This document shows positions 42,742 to 52,744 of a stretch of DNA of 64,000 nucleotides, piece by piece. Numbering within the stretch: the first letter of the stretch is position 1; every line of letters starts with the position of its first letter. Both the position numbers and the translations under genes were made by a program. This DNA comes from Hufsiella arboris (GTDB lineage Bacteria > Bacteroidota > Bacteroidia > Sphingobacteriales > Sphingobacteriaceae). Under the pieces are notes generated by a model that did not search any database, was not told where the DNA came from, and worked only from the letters and a program-made list of their open reading frames with translations. The stretch covers positions 1 through 64,000 of the forward strand of contig NZ_WVHT01000007.1 in assembly GCF_009834875.1 (NCBI RefSeq). The letters run 5' to 3'.

Positions 42742-45217
42742 ATTAAATGAAGAGACCGGCCAGCGCGAAACACTGTTTACAGAAGTAATTTTACCCCTGG
42801 CAATTTCAAAAACATACACTTACCGTGTTCCGCTTGAATTAAATCAGCAAATTGAAATTGGTAAACGCGTAGTGGTGCAATTTGGGAAAAGCAGGATATA
42901 CACCGCCATCATTTATAAGATCAGTAATGAGCCGCCCACTTTGTATGAGGCAAAATATTTGATAGATGTTCTTGATGAAAAGCCCATTGTAACTACTCAG
43001 CAGCTCGAACTCTGGGAGTGGATTGCCGACTATTATCTTTGTTCGATCGGCGAGGTTATGCAGGCCGCGCTACCGTCAGCACTTAAACTTGCCAGTGAAA
43101 CCAAAGTTATTCTCCTGCCGGAATCCGGTTACGACAAAACGCTGCTAAGCGATAAAGAATTTCTTATCGTCGATGCACTTGAGATTCATAGTGAACTTAG
43201 GGTAAGTGATATCAGCAAACTGTTGGGGCAGAAAACAGTGTTTCCGCTTTTGAAATCACTTTTCGATAAAAATGTAATCCACATCTCCGAAGAGATTTCA
43301 GAAAGATATAAGCCGAGGCTGAAAACGTTCATAAAGCTTGATCCTTTTTACCAGGATGCCGATAATCTGAAGGTGTTGTTCGCTGAATTGGAACGTGCAC
43401 CGAAACAACTCGACGCCTTGCTGGCATATATGCAGCTCAGCCGGCAATACGAAGGGCAGGTGGCTAAATCACAGCTTCTTGAAACAGCTAATTGCGGAGG
43501 TGCCGCTATTAAAACACTATCGGAGAAAGGTATTTTCATATCGGAAAAACAAGTAGTAAGCCGGTTTTTGGAAAGCGATGAATTTATAAGCAAGGACTTC
43601 CTGCTAAGCGAAACACAGCAGGCCGCTTTTAACTCCATTCAAGACCAGTTAACGGAAAAGGACGTTGTACTGTTGCATGGCGTAACATCATCGGGGAAAA
43701 CGCAGTTATATATCAAATTTATTGAACAGGCTATTTCGGCCGGCAGGCAAGCGCTTTATCTGCTTCCTGAAATCGCTTTGACTACACAGCTTGTAGAACG
43801 GTTAAAAAATTATTTCGGAAACAGGGTAGGTGTTTACCATTCGAAGTTTAATGATAATGAGCGTGCAGAAGTTTGGAACAAATTACTGAAAGGTGAATAT
43901 GACCTGGTATTAGGGGCGCGTTCGGCGGTGTTTTTGCCTTTCAATAATCTTGGTTTAATCGTTATCGACGAGGAGCATGAGCCGTCGTACAAACAGTTTG
44001 ATCCGGCACCGAGGTATCACGCGAGGGATACTGCGATTTATCTGGCACAAATACATCATTCAAAAACACTTTTAGGATCGGCAACCCCATCGCTGGAAAG
44101 CTATTACAACGCCAGGGCAGGTAAATATGGGCTTACCGAATTAATGGAAAGATTCGGCGGATCACAATTACCAGCAATAAATGTAACCAGCCTTACAGAT
44201 GGAAAAAACAAGCAAACGCTGCAAGGTAATTTTAGCGAAAACCTGGTAAATGCGATACGAGAAACACTCGAACGAAAGGAACAGGTTATCTTATTTCAAA
44301 ACAGGCGTGGATATACACCGCTGCTGCGTTGCAAAACCTGCGGCTATACTCCCAAATGTATCAATTGCGACGTTAGTCTAACTTTCCATAAAAGTACAGG
44401 GAAGTTGCATTGTCATTATTGCGGCTATAAGCAGGATACGGTGTCCATTTGCCCGGCCTGCGGTTCGACACACATCGAAGAAAAAGGCTTTGGTACGGAA
44501 AGAATTGAGGATGATTTGTCCATGATCTTCCCGGAAGCCAGATTAGCCCGGATGGATTTTGATTCTACCCGTTCAAAAAATAGCTTTCAACGAATTATAG
44601 CGGATTTTGAAGATCGAAAAGTTGACATCCTAGTTGGAACACAAATGGTTACCAAAGGACTTGACTTTGCTCATGTAACGCTCATTGGAATAATCAGTGC
44701 CGACAGCTTACTGAACTATCCAGACTTCCGCGCGTATGAGCGAAGTTTTCAGCTTTTGTCGCAAGTGGCAGGCCGCGCCGGCAGAAGAAATAATAGCGGA
44801 ACAGTGGTTATTCAGGCTTACGATACCGAACACCGGATAATCCACCAGGTTATTAAAAATGATTACGACAGTATGGCGCAGGCTGAACTTATCGAAAGGC
44901 GAAATTTTAAATACCCGCCTTTTTATCGGATGATCCAAATCGATGTTAAGCATCAAAACCTGCAGCAGGCCAATTATACAGCGGAGAAGCTGGGACAAGC
45001 GTTAAAACAGATTTTAGGCGATAGGGTAGTTGGTCCCGAATTTCCTTTGATCGGGAAGATCCGCAACTACTATATCAAGACATTGATGCTGAAGATTGAA
45101 CGTTCAAATGTTTCTATTGCTAAAATCAAGAAAACACTTCAAGCAGTGCTTCAAAATTTCGAGGCCGACAAAAATAACAAGGGTATCGTTTTAAGAGTGG
45201 ATGTAGATCCCTATTAG
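42734..45217 (+). CDS. priA: Primosomal protein N' (replication restart helicase)
   Basis: PriA reloads the replisome at stalled forks. The 827-residue protein has an N-terminal 3'-DNA-end-binding domain (FTEVILPLAISKTYTYRVP), helicase motifs GVTSSGKT (Walker A), IVIDEEHEPSYKQ and VAGRAGR, and the zinc-binding cysteines in CKTCGYTPKCINCDVSLTFH and CHYCGYKQDTVSICPACGS. Full length. Its stop codon interlocks with that of the convergent gene. Confidence 0.97.
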   Translation: MLELNEETGQRETLFTEVILPLAISKTYTYRVPLELNQQIEIGKRVVVQFGKSRIYTAIIYKISNEPPTLYEAKYLIDVLDEKPIVTTQQLELWEWIADYYLCSIGEVMQAALPSALKLASETKVILLPESGYDKTLLSDKEFLIVDALEIHSELRVSDISKLLGQKTVFPLLKSLFDKNVIHISEEISERYKPRLKTFIKLDPFYQDADNLKVLFAELERAPKQLDALLAYMQLSRQYEGQVAKSQLLETANCGGAAIKTLSEKGIFISEKQVVSRFLESDEFISKDFLLSETQQAAFNSIQDQLTEKDVVLLHGVTSSGKTQLYIKFIEQAISAGRQALYLLPEIALTTQLVERLKNYFGNRVGVYHSKFNDNERAEVWNKLLKGEYDLVLGARSAVFLPFNNLGLIVIDEEHEPSYKQFDPAPRYHARDTAIYLAQIHHSKTLLGSATPSLESYYNARAGKYGLTELMERFGGSQLPAINVTSLTDGKNKQTLQGNFSENLVNAIRETLERKEQVILFQNRRGYTPLLRCKTCGYTPKCINCDVSLTFHKSTGKLHCHYCGYKQDTVSICPACGSTHIEEKGFGTERIEDDLSMIFPEARLARMDFDSTRSKNSFQRIIADFEDRKVDILVGTQMVTKGLDFAHVTLIGIISADSLLNYPDFRAYERSFQLLSQVAGRAGRRNNSGTVVIQAYDTEHRIIHQVIKNDYDSMAQAELIERRNFKYPPFYRMIQIDVKHQNLQQANYTAEKLGQALKQILGDRVVGPEFPLIGKIRNYYIKTLMLKIERSNVSIAKIKKTLQAVLQNFEADKNNKGIVLRVDVDPY

Positions 45218-45945
45218 TATACTGAGCCGAAGCTGTATTGCAGCGTAATCATGCTCAATGGCTTCAGTAAATATTCCCAGCGGTTGTATTTATTAACAGA
45301 AGGAAAGCTTCCGACAGGTGTTTTTTCCTGGCGCTCATAGGAATATAAAATGTCAAGACCAGCTTCCGCGCCGATTGAGAAATGATTTACGAAATTATAT
45401 CTGAGTCCGAAAAACGGCGAAAAAACAACGCTGTTCTTTTGTGCATTAGCGTCGTACAATGCGGCACCCGAATTAAAATCATAGGAAGTGCCTTGAAACT
45501 GGTTATAGCGGTATCCAAGGTCGACACCAAAATAAGGCTGAACGCTCGAATAACTAATGTTCTTCTCAAAGCCAATTTTAAAACTATAGTCAGTTAATTT
45601 TCCCTTTGCGATTTCACAACTGTTACAATTATTTTTAAAGGATATATCATCCTTGTAGTAATACCCGGTTAACCTATAGCTGATCTGGTTATCGTTGAAT
45701 TTAATCATCAATCCGTTCAGGTATGAGCTTTTATAATCTGAATAATTAACTTGGTTCATGATTTTCGGAAGCTGCTGGTATGAATATCCGCTTACCGCAA
45801 TAGAATACATGAAGTCGCTTTGGATTAATTTTTTTTGATTTTTTGGATAGACCAATGGAGCGTTTGTAGTGTCCGTCTTAACTACCTGGGCATTTCCTGC
45901 CGTAAAAATGGATGCTAAAATAAAAAAGGGTAAAAATATTTTCAT
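45214..45945 (-). CDS. Probable outer-membrane beta-barrel protein
   Basis: This protein has about 243 residues from the ATG chosen. That ATG gives a clean signal peptide (KIFLPFFILASIFTAGNAQ); an upstream in-frame start would add ten residues ahead of it. The mature protein is rich in Tyr, Ser and Asn with alternating strands such as QPYFGVDLGYRYNQF and VVFSPFFGLRYNFVNHFSIGAEAGLDILYSYE, and ends SFGSVY. This is the pattern of small OmpA/OprF-like barrels. No family name is assigned. Confidence 0.7.
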   Translation of the reverse strand: MKIFLPFFILASIFTAGNAQVVKTDTTNAPLVYPKNQKKLIQSDFMYSIAVSGYSYQQLPKIMNQVNYSDYKSSYLNGLMIKFNDNQISYRLTGYYYKDDISFKNNCNSCEIAKGKLTDYSFKIGFEKNISYSSVQPYFGVDLGYRYNQFQGTSYDFNSGAALYDANAQKNSVVFSPFFGLRYNFVNHFSIGAEAGLDILYSYERQEKTPVGSFPSVNKYNRWEYLLKPLSMITLQYSFGSVY

Positions 45946-46074
45946 AACAGACGGTATCTTCTGCGAAAATAGCAAAATAAAGTTTCAAAAGTTGCAGCCG
46001 AATTTTATTAACCTGATAATAACTTGTTTGTTTAATTTAGGTGTGATACTTTTTCTCAGCTGAATATTTTGCTC

Positions 46075-46082
46075 TAATTTTG
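46075..46082 (+). promoter_or_regulatory. Candidate -7 element (TAATTTTG) just before pcm
   Basis: A perfect TAnnTTTG match ends only 7 nt before the pcm ATG at 46090, so a transcript from it would be almost leaderless. A weaker match, TACTTTTT, lies about 28 bp upstream and may be the real element. Confidence 0.35.
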
Positions 46083-46089
46083 ATCGATA

Positions 46090-46746
46090 ATGGCCTATAA
46101 ATTTGTAGATAATTACCGCGAGAAAGGTGCCCGGAAAAAGCTTGTGTCGATTTTGAAGGATCGGGGAATCAGCGATGAGGATGTATTGCAGGCCATTGGA
46201 AAGGTGCCGCGTCATTTCTTTTTTGATGAAACCTTCTGGAATCAGGCTTATAAAGACATTGCCTTTCCGATCGGGGATGGTCAAACTATTTCGCAGCCAT
46301 ATACTGTAGCCTATCAAACGCAGCTTTTACACGTAAAACCGGGTGATAAGGTTCTTGAAATTGGTACAGGTTCCGGTTATCAGACCTGTATTTTACTGGA
46401 ACTGAAAGCTAAGGTCGTTACAATTGAGCGGCAGGAAAACCTTCATAAACGCGCCGTCCAATTTTTGGGTAAAATGGGCTACCAGTCAAAATTTATTTTA
46501 GGCGATGGTTCCATTGGTTATGAAAATGAAGCGCCCTACGATAAAATTCTGGTAACTGCAGGAGCGCCGCTCGTTCCTGAAATTTTATTGAAGCAACTTA
46601 AAATCGGTGGAATATTGGTAATTCCTGTTGGTGATGAAAATGTGCAGAAAATGATCACCGTTTTACGTGTAAGCGAAACCGAATACGATAAGATCGTGTT
46701 AGATACATTCCGCTTTGTGCCATTAGTCGGCGACCAGGCGTGGTAA
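46090..46746 (+). CDS. pcm: Protein-L-isoaspartate O-methyltransferase
   Basis: Pcm methylates isoaspartyl residues to begin repair of aged proteins. The 218-residue protein has the SAM motif VLEIGTGSGYQTCILLEL, QTISQPYTVAYQTQLL in the active site, and GAPLVPEILLKQLKIGGILVIPVGD. It is followed after 3 bp by a TatD-family hydrolase. Confidence 0.95.
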   Translation: MAYKFVDNYREKGARKKLVSILKDRGISDEDVLQAIGKVPRHFFFDETFWNQAYKDIAFPIGDGQTISQPYTVAYQTQLLHVKPGDKVLEIGTGSGYQTCILLELKAKVVTIERQENLHKRAVQFLGKMGYQSKFILGDGSIGYENEAPYDKILVTAGAPLVPEILLKQLKIGGILVIPVGDENVQKMITVLRVSETEYDKIVLDTFRFVPLVGDQAW

Positions 46747-46749
46747 TCT

Positions 46750-47430
46750 ATGTTTTTAAATCTGCACTCACACAATCAAACAGATTATTTCACATTACGA
46801 AACATTATCCTCAGCCAGGATAATGAATTATTTATTTCCAGCGAGCAGGATGGAATATTTTCCGTTGGAATACATCCCTGGTTTATCGACGAGAACGATT
46901 ACCAATCGCAAAAGAATGTTCTCACCGAATGGTGTGCAAAGCCATCCGTTATCGCGGTCGGCGAAAGTGGCCTTGACCGTTTGCGCGGCCCTGATCTCGA
47001 AACCCAAAAAACCGTTTTTGTAGATCATATCGAACTTGCCGAAAAGCTGAGTAAGCCGTTAATTCTTCATTGCGTAAAATGCTACAGCGAGATAATGGGA
47101 ATAATGAACGAGCTGAAACCAAAAATTCCTTTTATTTTCCACGGCTTCAATAACAACGAGCAGATAGCGGATCAGCTTTTGGCGCATGACTGTTATTTTT
47201 CCTTAGGAAAAGCGCTTTCTTTTCCCGATTCAAATGCTTCAAAATTACTTAGGAGAATTGACCTTGATCGCCTGTTTCTTGAAAGTGATTATTCAGAATT
47301 GCCGATCGAAGAGATTTATAAACTTGCTGCAGACCAAAGAAATATATCAACAGATAAATTAAAAGAAGTTATTTTTGCAAATTGGAAAAAAGTGGGTTTA
47401 CTCCCTTCTGATAAAGTTTACGAAAAATAA
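46750..47430 (+). CDS. TatD family metal-dependent hydrolase
   Basis: This 226-residue amidohydrolase-fold protein has the N-terminal metal motif NLHSHNQ (HxH), SVGIHPWF, VGESGLD (Glu ligand), PLILHCVK and FHGFNNN histidines, and FLESDYSE. TatD proteins act as metal-dependent DNases or D-aminoacyl-tRNA-like hydrolases. It is shorter than typical TatD (about 260). Overlapping stop and start with tcdA by 1 bp. Confidence 0.88.
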   Translation: MFLNLHSHNQTDYFTLRNIILSQDNELFISSEQDGIFSVGIHPWFIDENDYQSQKNVLTEWCAKPSVIAVGESGLDRLRGPDLETQKTVFVDHIELAEKLSKPLILHCVKCYSEIMGIMNELKPKIPFIFHGFNNNEQIADQLLAHDCYFSLGKALSFPDSNASKLLRRIDLDRLFLESDYSELPIEEIYKLAADQRNISTDKLKEVIFANWKKVGLLPSDKVYEK

Positions 47431-48233
47431 TGTCTGATTTAAGTTGGTTGTCGCGGTCGGCTTTGCTGGTGGGCAACGAGGGTATTGAAAAATTACAAAA
47501 AAACCATGTATTAGTTGTTGGTCTAGGTGGGGTCGGCTCATTTGCGGCAGAGTTCGTTTGCAGGGCTGGTGTTGGTGAAATGACTATTGTTGACGGTGAT
47601 ATCGTAGATCCGTCAAACCGTAACAGGCAGCTGCCAGCACTGGCGACTAACCACGGCGTAGAAAAAGCGGAAATCATGGCTGAACGGTTGCTGGCTATAA
47701 ATCCTGATCTTAAACTGCATGTGCGTAAAGATTTTCTAACGCCGCAGAAGTGCCGTGAAATAATGCAGACACAATTCGATTATGTGATGGATTGCATTGA
47801 CAGCATCACACCAAAAGTGACATTGCTTTCAATCGCTTATCAGAATGGACAACGTGTCGTCAGTTCCATGGGCGCCGGCGGAAAACTTGATCCGACAAAG
47901 CTTCGGGTTACCGACCTGATGGAAACTTATCAATGCGTCTTCGCACAATACGTACGAAAGCGGATTAAACGTTTGGGTGTTCGGGAAGGTATCAAGGCGG
48001 TTTTTTCCATCGAGGAAGTTATGCGCGATTCACTTATAATGACCGATGGAAGCAATTTTAAACGATCAGCCTACGGAACGATATCTTACCTTCCGGCGGC
48101 ATTTGGTGGTGTTTGTGCCTCGGTGGTTATTCGCGATCTGCTGGATTATAAAATAGAAACAGTGAAACGCCCCGCTGTCCTGCAGCCAAAAAAAGTTACT
48201 AAAAAGAAAAGGCCTTTGGCCGACGAATCATGA
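47430..48233 (+). CDS. tcdA: tRNA threonylcarbamoyladenosine dehydratase (ThiF/E1-like)
   Basis: TcdA (CsdL) uses ATP to cyclise t6A37 to ct6A. The 267-residue protein has the E1-like nucleotide fold [54 protein letters not shown] and [13 protein letters not shown]. It complements TsaB, encoded about 8 kb upstream, in the same modification pathway. It overlaps sdaA by 4 bp. Confidence 0.92.
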   Translation: MSDLSWLSRSALLVGNEGIEKLQKNHVLVVGLGGVGSFAAEFVCRAGVGEMTIVDGDIVDPSNRNRQLPALATNHGVEKAEIMAERLLAINPDLKLHVRKDFLTPQKCREIMQTQFDYVMDCIDSITPKVTLLSIAYQNGQRVVSSMGAGGKLDPTKLRVTDLMETYQCVFAQYVRKRIKRLGVREGIKAVFSIEEVMRDSLIMTDGSNFKRSAYGTISYLPAAFGGVCASVVIRDLLDYKIETVKRPAVLQPKKVTKKKRPLADES

Positions 48234-49669
48234 GCGTAGCTGTAGAAGAACGGATTTCAGTTTTTGATATTTTTAAGATCGGTATTGGTCCTTCAAGTTC
48301 TCATACATTAGGCCCATGGCGTGCCGCGGAGCAATTTGTTGCACAACTTCGGAACAGCGGCAATCTCGGTAAAGTTATTTCGATAAAAATTCTGCTCTAT
48401 GGATCATTGGCTAAAACCGGAAAAGGCCATGGAACCGATGTGGCAATTTTATTGGGTTTGAGCGGTTACGATCCTGTAACATTTGACGTAAATAAAATAG
48501 ATCAGGACATTGAGCAAATCAAGTCACGGAAACAACTTAATCTTTCAGAATCTCAGCTGATTGATTTTGATTACGAAAATGATTTGTATTTCCTGTTTTC
48601 GGAAAGCTTGCCGTATCATCCAAATGGAATGACGCTGCAGGCGTTTTTAAACGATGGAAAAGCATTGTCAGAAACTTATTATTCTATTGGAGGAGGTTTT
48701 GTTATTAAGGAAAATGACGACCTGGCAACCGATGAAAATAGCGTCGATCTTCCATTTCCGATAGATAAAGCCAGCGATTTATTGCACTGGTGCCTGAAAA
48801 CCGGCTTAAAAGTTTCGGAGGTCGTTATGGAAAATGAATGTGTTTGGCGCGGAGAGAGGGAAACCAGGAATGGCGTTTTGAACATATTCAGGATAATGAA
48901 AGAATGTGTGTATCGCGGCTGCCATACATCCGGTAATTTACCCGGCGGACTAAACGTTTCGAGGCGTGCAGCTACGTTGAATAAGAAACTGATTAAAGAG
49001 AATCCGTACTCAAATTACGACGAATGGTTAAAAGCCGTGGGGCAAACGGGTTCTGATTTTAGCAATATTTTAAATTGGGTAAGTTGCTTCGCACTGGCTG
49101 TAAACGAAGAAAATGCGTCGTTCGGGCGGGTTGTAACGGCGCCAACCAACGGAGCTGCAGGCGTTGTGCCGGCGGTGTTACATTATTTTATAGCGTTTTG
49201 CCAGGACGCGAACGATGATAAAATCATTCAATTTCTTTTGACCGCGTCTGAAATCGGCAGCATATTCAAAAAGGGAGCTACGCTTTCAGCGGCCATGGGC
49301 GGTTGTCAGGCCGAAATAGGAGTTTCCTCTGCAATGGCAGCGGCAGCGCTTACCGAAGTTTTGGGCGGCTCGCAACGCCAGGTGTTAATGGCTGCAGAGA
49401 TTGCCATGGAACATCACCTTGGATTAACCTGCGACCCGATTGCCGGTTTAGTTCAGGTTCCCTGTATTGAACGGAATACTATGGGCGCCATCAAAGCGAT
49501 CACAGCTTCGCAGCTGGCGTTGCAAACAAATCCGGATCACGCCAAGGTAAGTCTGGATGCCGTTGTTAAAACGATGTGGCAAACAGCCCTGGATATGAAC
49601 TCAAAATATAAAGAAACTTCTGATGGCGGTTTAGCGGTTAATATTCCGATCAGTTTGCCTGAGTGTTAA
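48230..49669 (+). CDS. sdaA: L-serine ammonia-lyase (single-chain, iron-sulfur)
   Basis: This enzyme deaminates L-serine to pyruvate. The 479-residue chain fuses the beta domain ([29 protein letters not shown]) and the alpha catalytic domain. The latter has [37 protein letters not shown] and the [17 protein letters not shown] cysteines for the 4Fe-4S cluster. It is last in the pcm-tatD-tcdA-sdaA group. Confidence 0.95.
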   Translation: MSVAVEERISVFDIFKIGIGPSSSHTLGPWRAAEQFVAQLRNSGNLGKVISIKILLYGSLAKTGKGHGTDVAILLGLSGYDPVTFDVNKIDQDIEQIKSRKQLNLSESQLIDFDYENDLYFLFSESLPYHPNGMTLQAFLNDGKALSETYYSIGGGFVIKENDDLATDENSVDLPFPIDKASDLLHWCLKTGLKVSEVVMENECVWRGERETRNGVLNIFRIMKECVYRGCHTSGNLPGGLNVSRRAATLNKKLIKENPYSNYDEWLKAVGQTGSDFSNILNWVSCFALAVNEENASFGRVVTAPTNGAAGVVPAVLHYFIAFCQDANDDKIIQFLLTASEIGSIFKKGATLSAAMGGCQAEIGVSSAMAAAALTEVLGGSQRQVLMAAEIAMEHHLGLTCDPIAGLVQVPCIERNTMGAIKAITASQLALQTNPDHAKVSLDAVVKTMWQTALDMNSKYKETSDGGLAVNIPISLPEC

Positions 49670-49694
49670 ACTGAATTTGTATTTCGTCTTTCGT

Positions 49695-49725
49695 TTTGCA
49701 GATTGAGATTGCAAAGCTATATTTG
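49695..49725 (+). promoter_or_regulatory. Strong promoter match (TTTG, 19 bp, TATATTTG)
   Basis: TTTG at 49695-49698 and a perfect -7 at 49718-49725 are separated by 19 bp. Transcription would start near 49731, over 400 nt before the GH43 gene, so the transcript has a long leader or encodes something short. This may drive the GH43-GH127 genes. Confidence 0.75.
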
Positions 49726-50156
49726 GGGCCAACCAATTTATACCACACCCCACCATTTTAACATTTTGCATGAAGGAATCATTGCTGACAATTGCATTCG
49801 TTTGCTGTTGCGTGATCCATCAAATCGTTCAATATGATAATAGTGAAATCAACGTGGCTAAGGTCTGCTTATTTTTTGAAAATGTATGGCTTTGCTTATG
49901 GCGGCTTGCAGTCCGGCTGTCCGCTGTATCTTTTTTTAATCCAATGCACTTGTCATTTTTCACAAAAAAGGATGCCGCTTTCATCCGGTTTAAATTGAAC
50001 GGACAGTGCTTCGAACAACGAAAGGAAATCCACGGCCCAAAAGGAGTTCGTAGCTGAAGCTGCCGATGCATCAGGCAAACATCAATTAAAAAAGAAGACA
50101 CCAAACAATTAAGCTTTTGTCAAATGTTCTATTATCAGTTACATCCAATAAAAGAT
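49726..50156. other. Long leader/spacer before the GH43 gene with an imperfect hairpin element
   Basis: No convincing gene is seen. A 95-residue frame (49770-50057) is Cys/Phe-rich with no family likeness. About 49905-49990 holds an imperfect inverted repeat: GTCCGCTGTATCTTTTTTT on one side and AAAAAAGGATGCCGC on the other. This type of structure is, to my recollection, repeated in intergenic regions of Sphingobacteriaceae. It may be a structured leader or an unrelated mobile short repeat. Confidence 0.45.
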
Positions 50157-51641
50157 ATGCTTAGAAAGACACTCGCCATTTTATTGGTGATTTTTAGTTT
50201 AAAATCATCCGCGCAGCAGTTGGTTCTGCCAGGTGATCATCCGGATCCCTCTGTTGTGAAAATTGGAAATTCATACTGGGCCACTGCGACCACGTCGAAC
50301 TGGCTGCCGGCCTTTCCGTTATATGAATCCAAAGACCTGGTTCACTGGTCGAAACGTGCTGTGGCCTTCACAAAACTGCCAGATTGGGCCGATTACTATT
50401 TATGGGCACCGGAAATCAGCTACGACAAAGGCAAGGTTTATATCTACTACAATGGCCATAAAAAAGGCGGAAGTCTTTGCGTGGCTGCCGCTGTGGCGGA
50501 TAGGCCCGAAGGACCATACAAAGATCTTGGTCCGCTGATCGGCCAGCCTGACGGATCGATTGACGCTTTTTCGATGCGTGATGAGAATGGGAAACTTTAC
50601 CTGATCTGGAAGGAAGACGGAAACAGCATTGGCCAACCAACGCCGATCTGGGCGATGGAAATGAAAGAAGACCGTACCGGCTTGATTGGTGAGAAGAAAG
50701 AGCTGTTTCGTGCGACGGAACCCTGGGAATCAAAACTGGTAGAAGGTGTTTCAATTACCAGGCACGGAGAATTTTTCTACGCTTTTTATGCGGCCGCCGG
50801 TTGCTGCGGGACTAGCTGCAATTATGCCACAGGTATTGCCAGAAGCAAATCTTTGCTGGGCCCCTGGGAGAAATTTGATAAAAATCCGATAATCAGCGAT
50901 AATGCAAGCTGGAAATGCCCGGGACATGGAACGCCGGTTGTTTTTAACGGGCAGAATTATTTTTTATATCATGCTTATAATACCAAAAGTGCCAATTTTG
51001 CCGGCCGGCAAGGTGTTCTAAAGCAATTTGAGTTCACGCCGGAAGGTTGGATTCAGTTTGTAGAAAATTGCAATGGAACCACGCCTAAGCCAGTAACGAT
51101 CAATGACAATTTTGCCGGCAATAAACTTTCACTGGCCTGGCAGTGGAATGTTTTTGAAAAGTTCAGTAAAAGCGTAAAGGCAAATACGCTGACGATTTCA
51201 GCTTTGCCAAAAGTGGGTTCATTTATTGGACAGACAGTTTATTCGTCCGATTATGACGTGCAGGTTACGGTTGTATCGGCAAAATCAACCGCAGCCGGAG
51301 GACTCGCGTTGATCGGTGATGAAAAAAATCTGCTCACAGCCACAGTCTCTTTAAATAAAATTACGGTAACAGAAGTCAAAGATGGCAAGTCGCGTATCGT
51401 TGCCGAAACGGAAATAACAAAATCGCCTCTTGTTACTTTTCAGCTGAAGGTAAGGAACAATTCAACTGTGACTTTCCTGTACAAAACAAGCGGGCAAACA
51501 TTCCGGGAGCTTAACCCTGAGCCAATCAACGCGGCTGGATTGCCACCGTGGGACAGAGGCTTGCGCGCCGGCATAGTAGCCACAGGCAAGGAAAATCAAT
51601 CAGCTTCTTTCAAAAATTTCATGCTTTCAGATGTCAAATAA
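50157..51641 (+). CDS. GH43 family glycoside hydrolase (beta-xylosidase/alpha-L-arabinofuranosidase type)
   Basis: This 494-residue secreted enzyme has a signal peptide ending SAQQ. The five-bladed propeller carries D30 (PGDHPDPS, base), D136 (GSIDAFS, pKa modulator) and E197 (LVEGVS, acid), the GH43 catalytic set. A C-terminal beta-sandwich (about 315-494, NFAGNKLSLAWQWN) resembles the domain of GH43 subfamilies acting on arabinoxylan or arabinan. The ATG at 50157 gives a proper signal peptide, whereas the longer frame from 50124 does not. It overlaps the next gene by 11 bp. Confidence 0.9.
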   Translation: MLRKTLAILLVIFSLKSSAQQLVLPGDHPDPSVVKIGNSYWATATTSNWLPAFPLYESKDLVHWSKRAVAFTKLPDWADYYLWAPEISYDKGKVYIYYNGHKKGGSLCVAAAVADRPEGPYKDLGPLIGQPDGSIDAFSMRDENGKLYLIWKEDGNSIGQPTPIWAMEMKEDRTGLIGEKKELFRATEPWESKLVEGVSITRHGEFFYAFYAAAGCCGTSCNYATGIARSKSLLGPWEKFDKNPIISDNASWKCPGHGTPVVFNGQNYFLYHAYNTKSANFAGRQGVLKQFEFTPEGWIQFVENCNGTTPKPVTINDNFAGNKLSLAWQWNVFEKFSKSVKANTLTISALPKVGSFIGQTVYSSDYDVQVTVVSAKSTAAGGLALIGDEKNLLTATVSLNKITVTEVKDGKSRIVAETEITKSPLVTFQLKVRNNSTVTFLYKTSGQTFRELNPEPINAAGLPPWDRGLRAGIVATGKENQSASFKNFMLSDVK

Positions 51642-52626
51642 AGGCTTAATTAAAACCGTATTTTATCTTTTCACCATGGTGATTTTGTCTTTCTCAGCAA
51701 AAGCACAAAAACCTAAAATGTATTACGGAGACACTAGCGCATTGGGTGTGCCTTTCAGTAAAGATCCAACTGTAATCAAATTCAAAGGAAAGTACCTGAT
51801 GTATTTCTCCATGCGAATGATTGACGACAAAACTAATGGAATGAATGGCTGGCAGATAGGCATTGCCGAAAGTAGTGATCTCTATAACTGGAAAAAAATA
51901 GGGGAGATAAAACCGGAAGCTGACTATGAAAAGAAAGGTCTTTGTGCGCCGGGAGCATTAGTGCGCGACGGTAAGGTTCACCTTTTTTACCAAACGTACG
52001 GCAATTTTGAAAAGGACGCGATTTGTCACGCCTGGTCAAGCGATGGAATTCAGTTCACACGGGATTCGAGCAACCCGATTTTTCATCCAACAGGTGAGTG
52101 GACAAATGGCCGTGCCATCGATGCTGAAGTTCACTTTTTTAAAAATCAATATTTCCTGCATTTCGCTACGCGAGATAAAAGCGGGAAAATCCAAAAACAA
52201 GGTGTAGCGACAGCGCCGGCAAATACCGATTTTAAACGTTCCGACTGGAAACAAGCCGTTGATAGTTCGATCTTAAAACCGGAATTACCCTGGGAGGGAG
52301 AATGTGTGGAAGGTGCATCGGTTATTACCAAAAATAAAAAGCTATATATGTTTTATGCCGGGGCCTATAACAATGCTCCTCAGCAAATAGGTATTGCAGA
52401 AAGCAGTGACGGATTAACCTGGAAACGCCTAAGCGACAAACCATTTCTTCCAAACGGAAAGCCTGGCAGCTGGAATTCCAGCGAGTCTGGTCACCCGGGA
52501 ATTTTTCAGGATTCGAACGGTAAAACCTACCTGTTTTACCAGGGAAATAACGACAATGGCAAAACCTGGTATTTAAGTAACATCCCAATAGGATGGTCGG
52601 AAAAGGGGCCATATATTAGGAAGTAG
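51631..52626 (+). CDS. Secreted GH43-like five-bladed beta-propeller hydrolase
   Basis: This 331-residue protein has a signal peptide ending FSAKAQ. It shows repeated propeller motifs (GKYLMYFSMRM, QIGIAESSDLYNWKKIG, HLFYQTYG, KTYLFYQGN) and probable catalytic residues D45 (SKDPTVIK), D164 (RAIDAEVHF) and E227 (ECVEGASVI), equivalent to the GH43 triad. It belongs to the GH43/GH32-like clan F/J group; subfamily and substrate uncertain. It overlaps the preceding GH43 gene, so the two are co-translated. Confidence 0.82.
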   Translation: MSNKGLIKTVFYLFTMVILSFSAKAQKPKMYYGDTSALGVPFSKDPTVIKFKGKYLMYFSMRMIDDKTNGMNGWQIGIAESSDLYNWKKIGEIKPEADYEKKGLCAPGALVRDGKVHLFYQTYGNFEKDAICHAWSSDGIQFTRDSSNPIFHPTGEWTNGRAIDAEVHFFKNQYFLHFATRDKSGKIQKQGVATAPANTDFKRSDWKQAVDSSILKPELPWEGECVEGASVITKNKKLYMFYAGAYNNAPQQIGIAESSDGLTWKRLSDKPFLPNGKPGSWNSSESGHPGIFQDSNGKTYLFYQGNNDNGKTWYLSNIPIGWSEKGPYIRK

Positions 52627-52744
52627 CATCATTCAACACATTCTAAACAAACCAAAGCTGCCAGTTTATCTTACCTGGATATTACTTGTCATTATGACGT
52701 ATATTTTTTAACATAGTAAACAACTAACGGGTGTTAAATCAATT

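Noticed and set aside
49770-50057. 95-residue frame in the spacer before the GH43 gene
   Set aside because: Composition is irregular, it overlaps a hairpin element, and I recognise no motif; kept as leader sequence.
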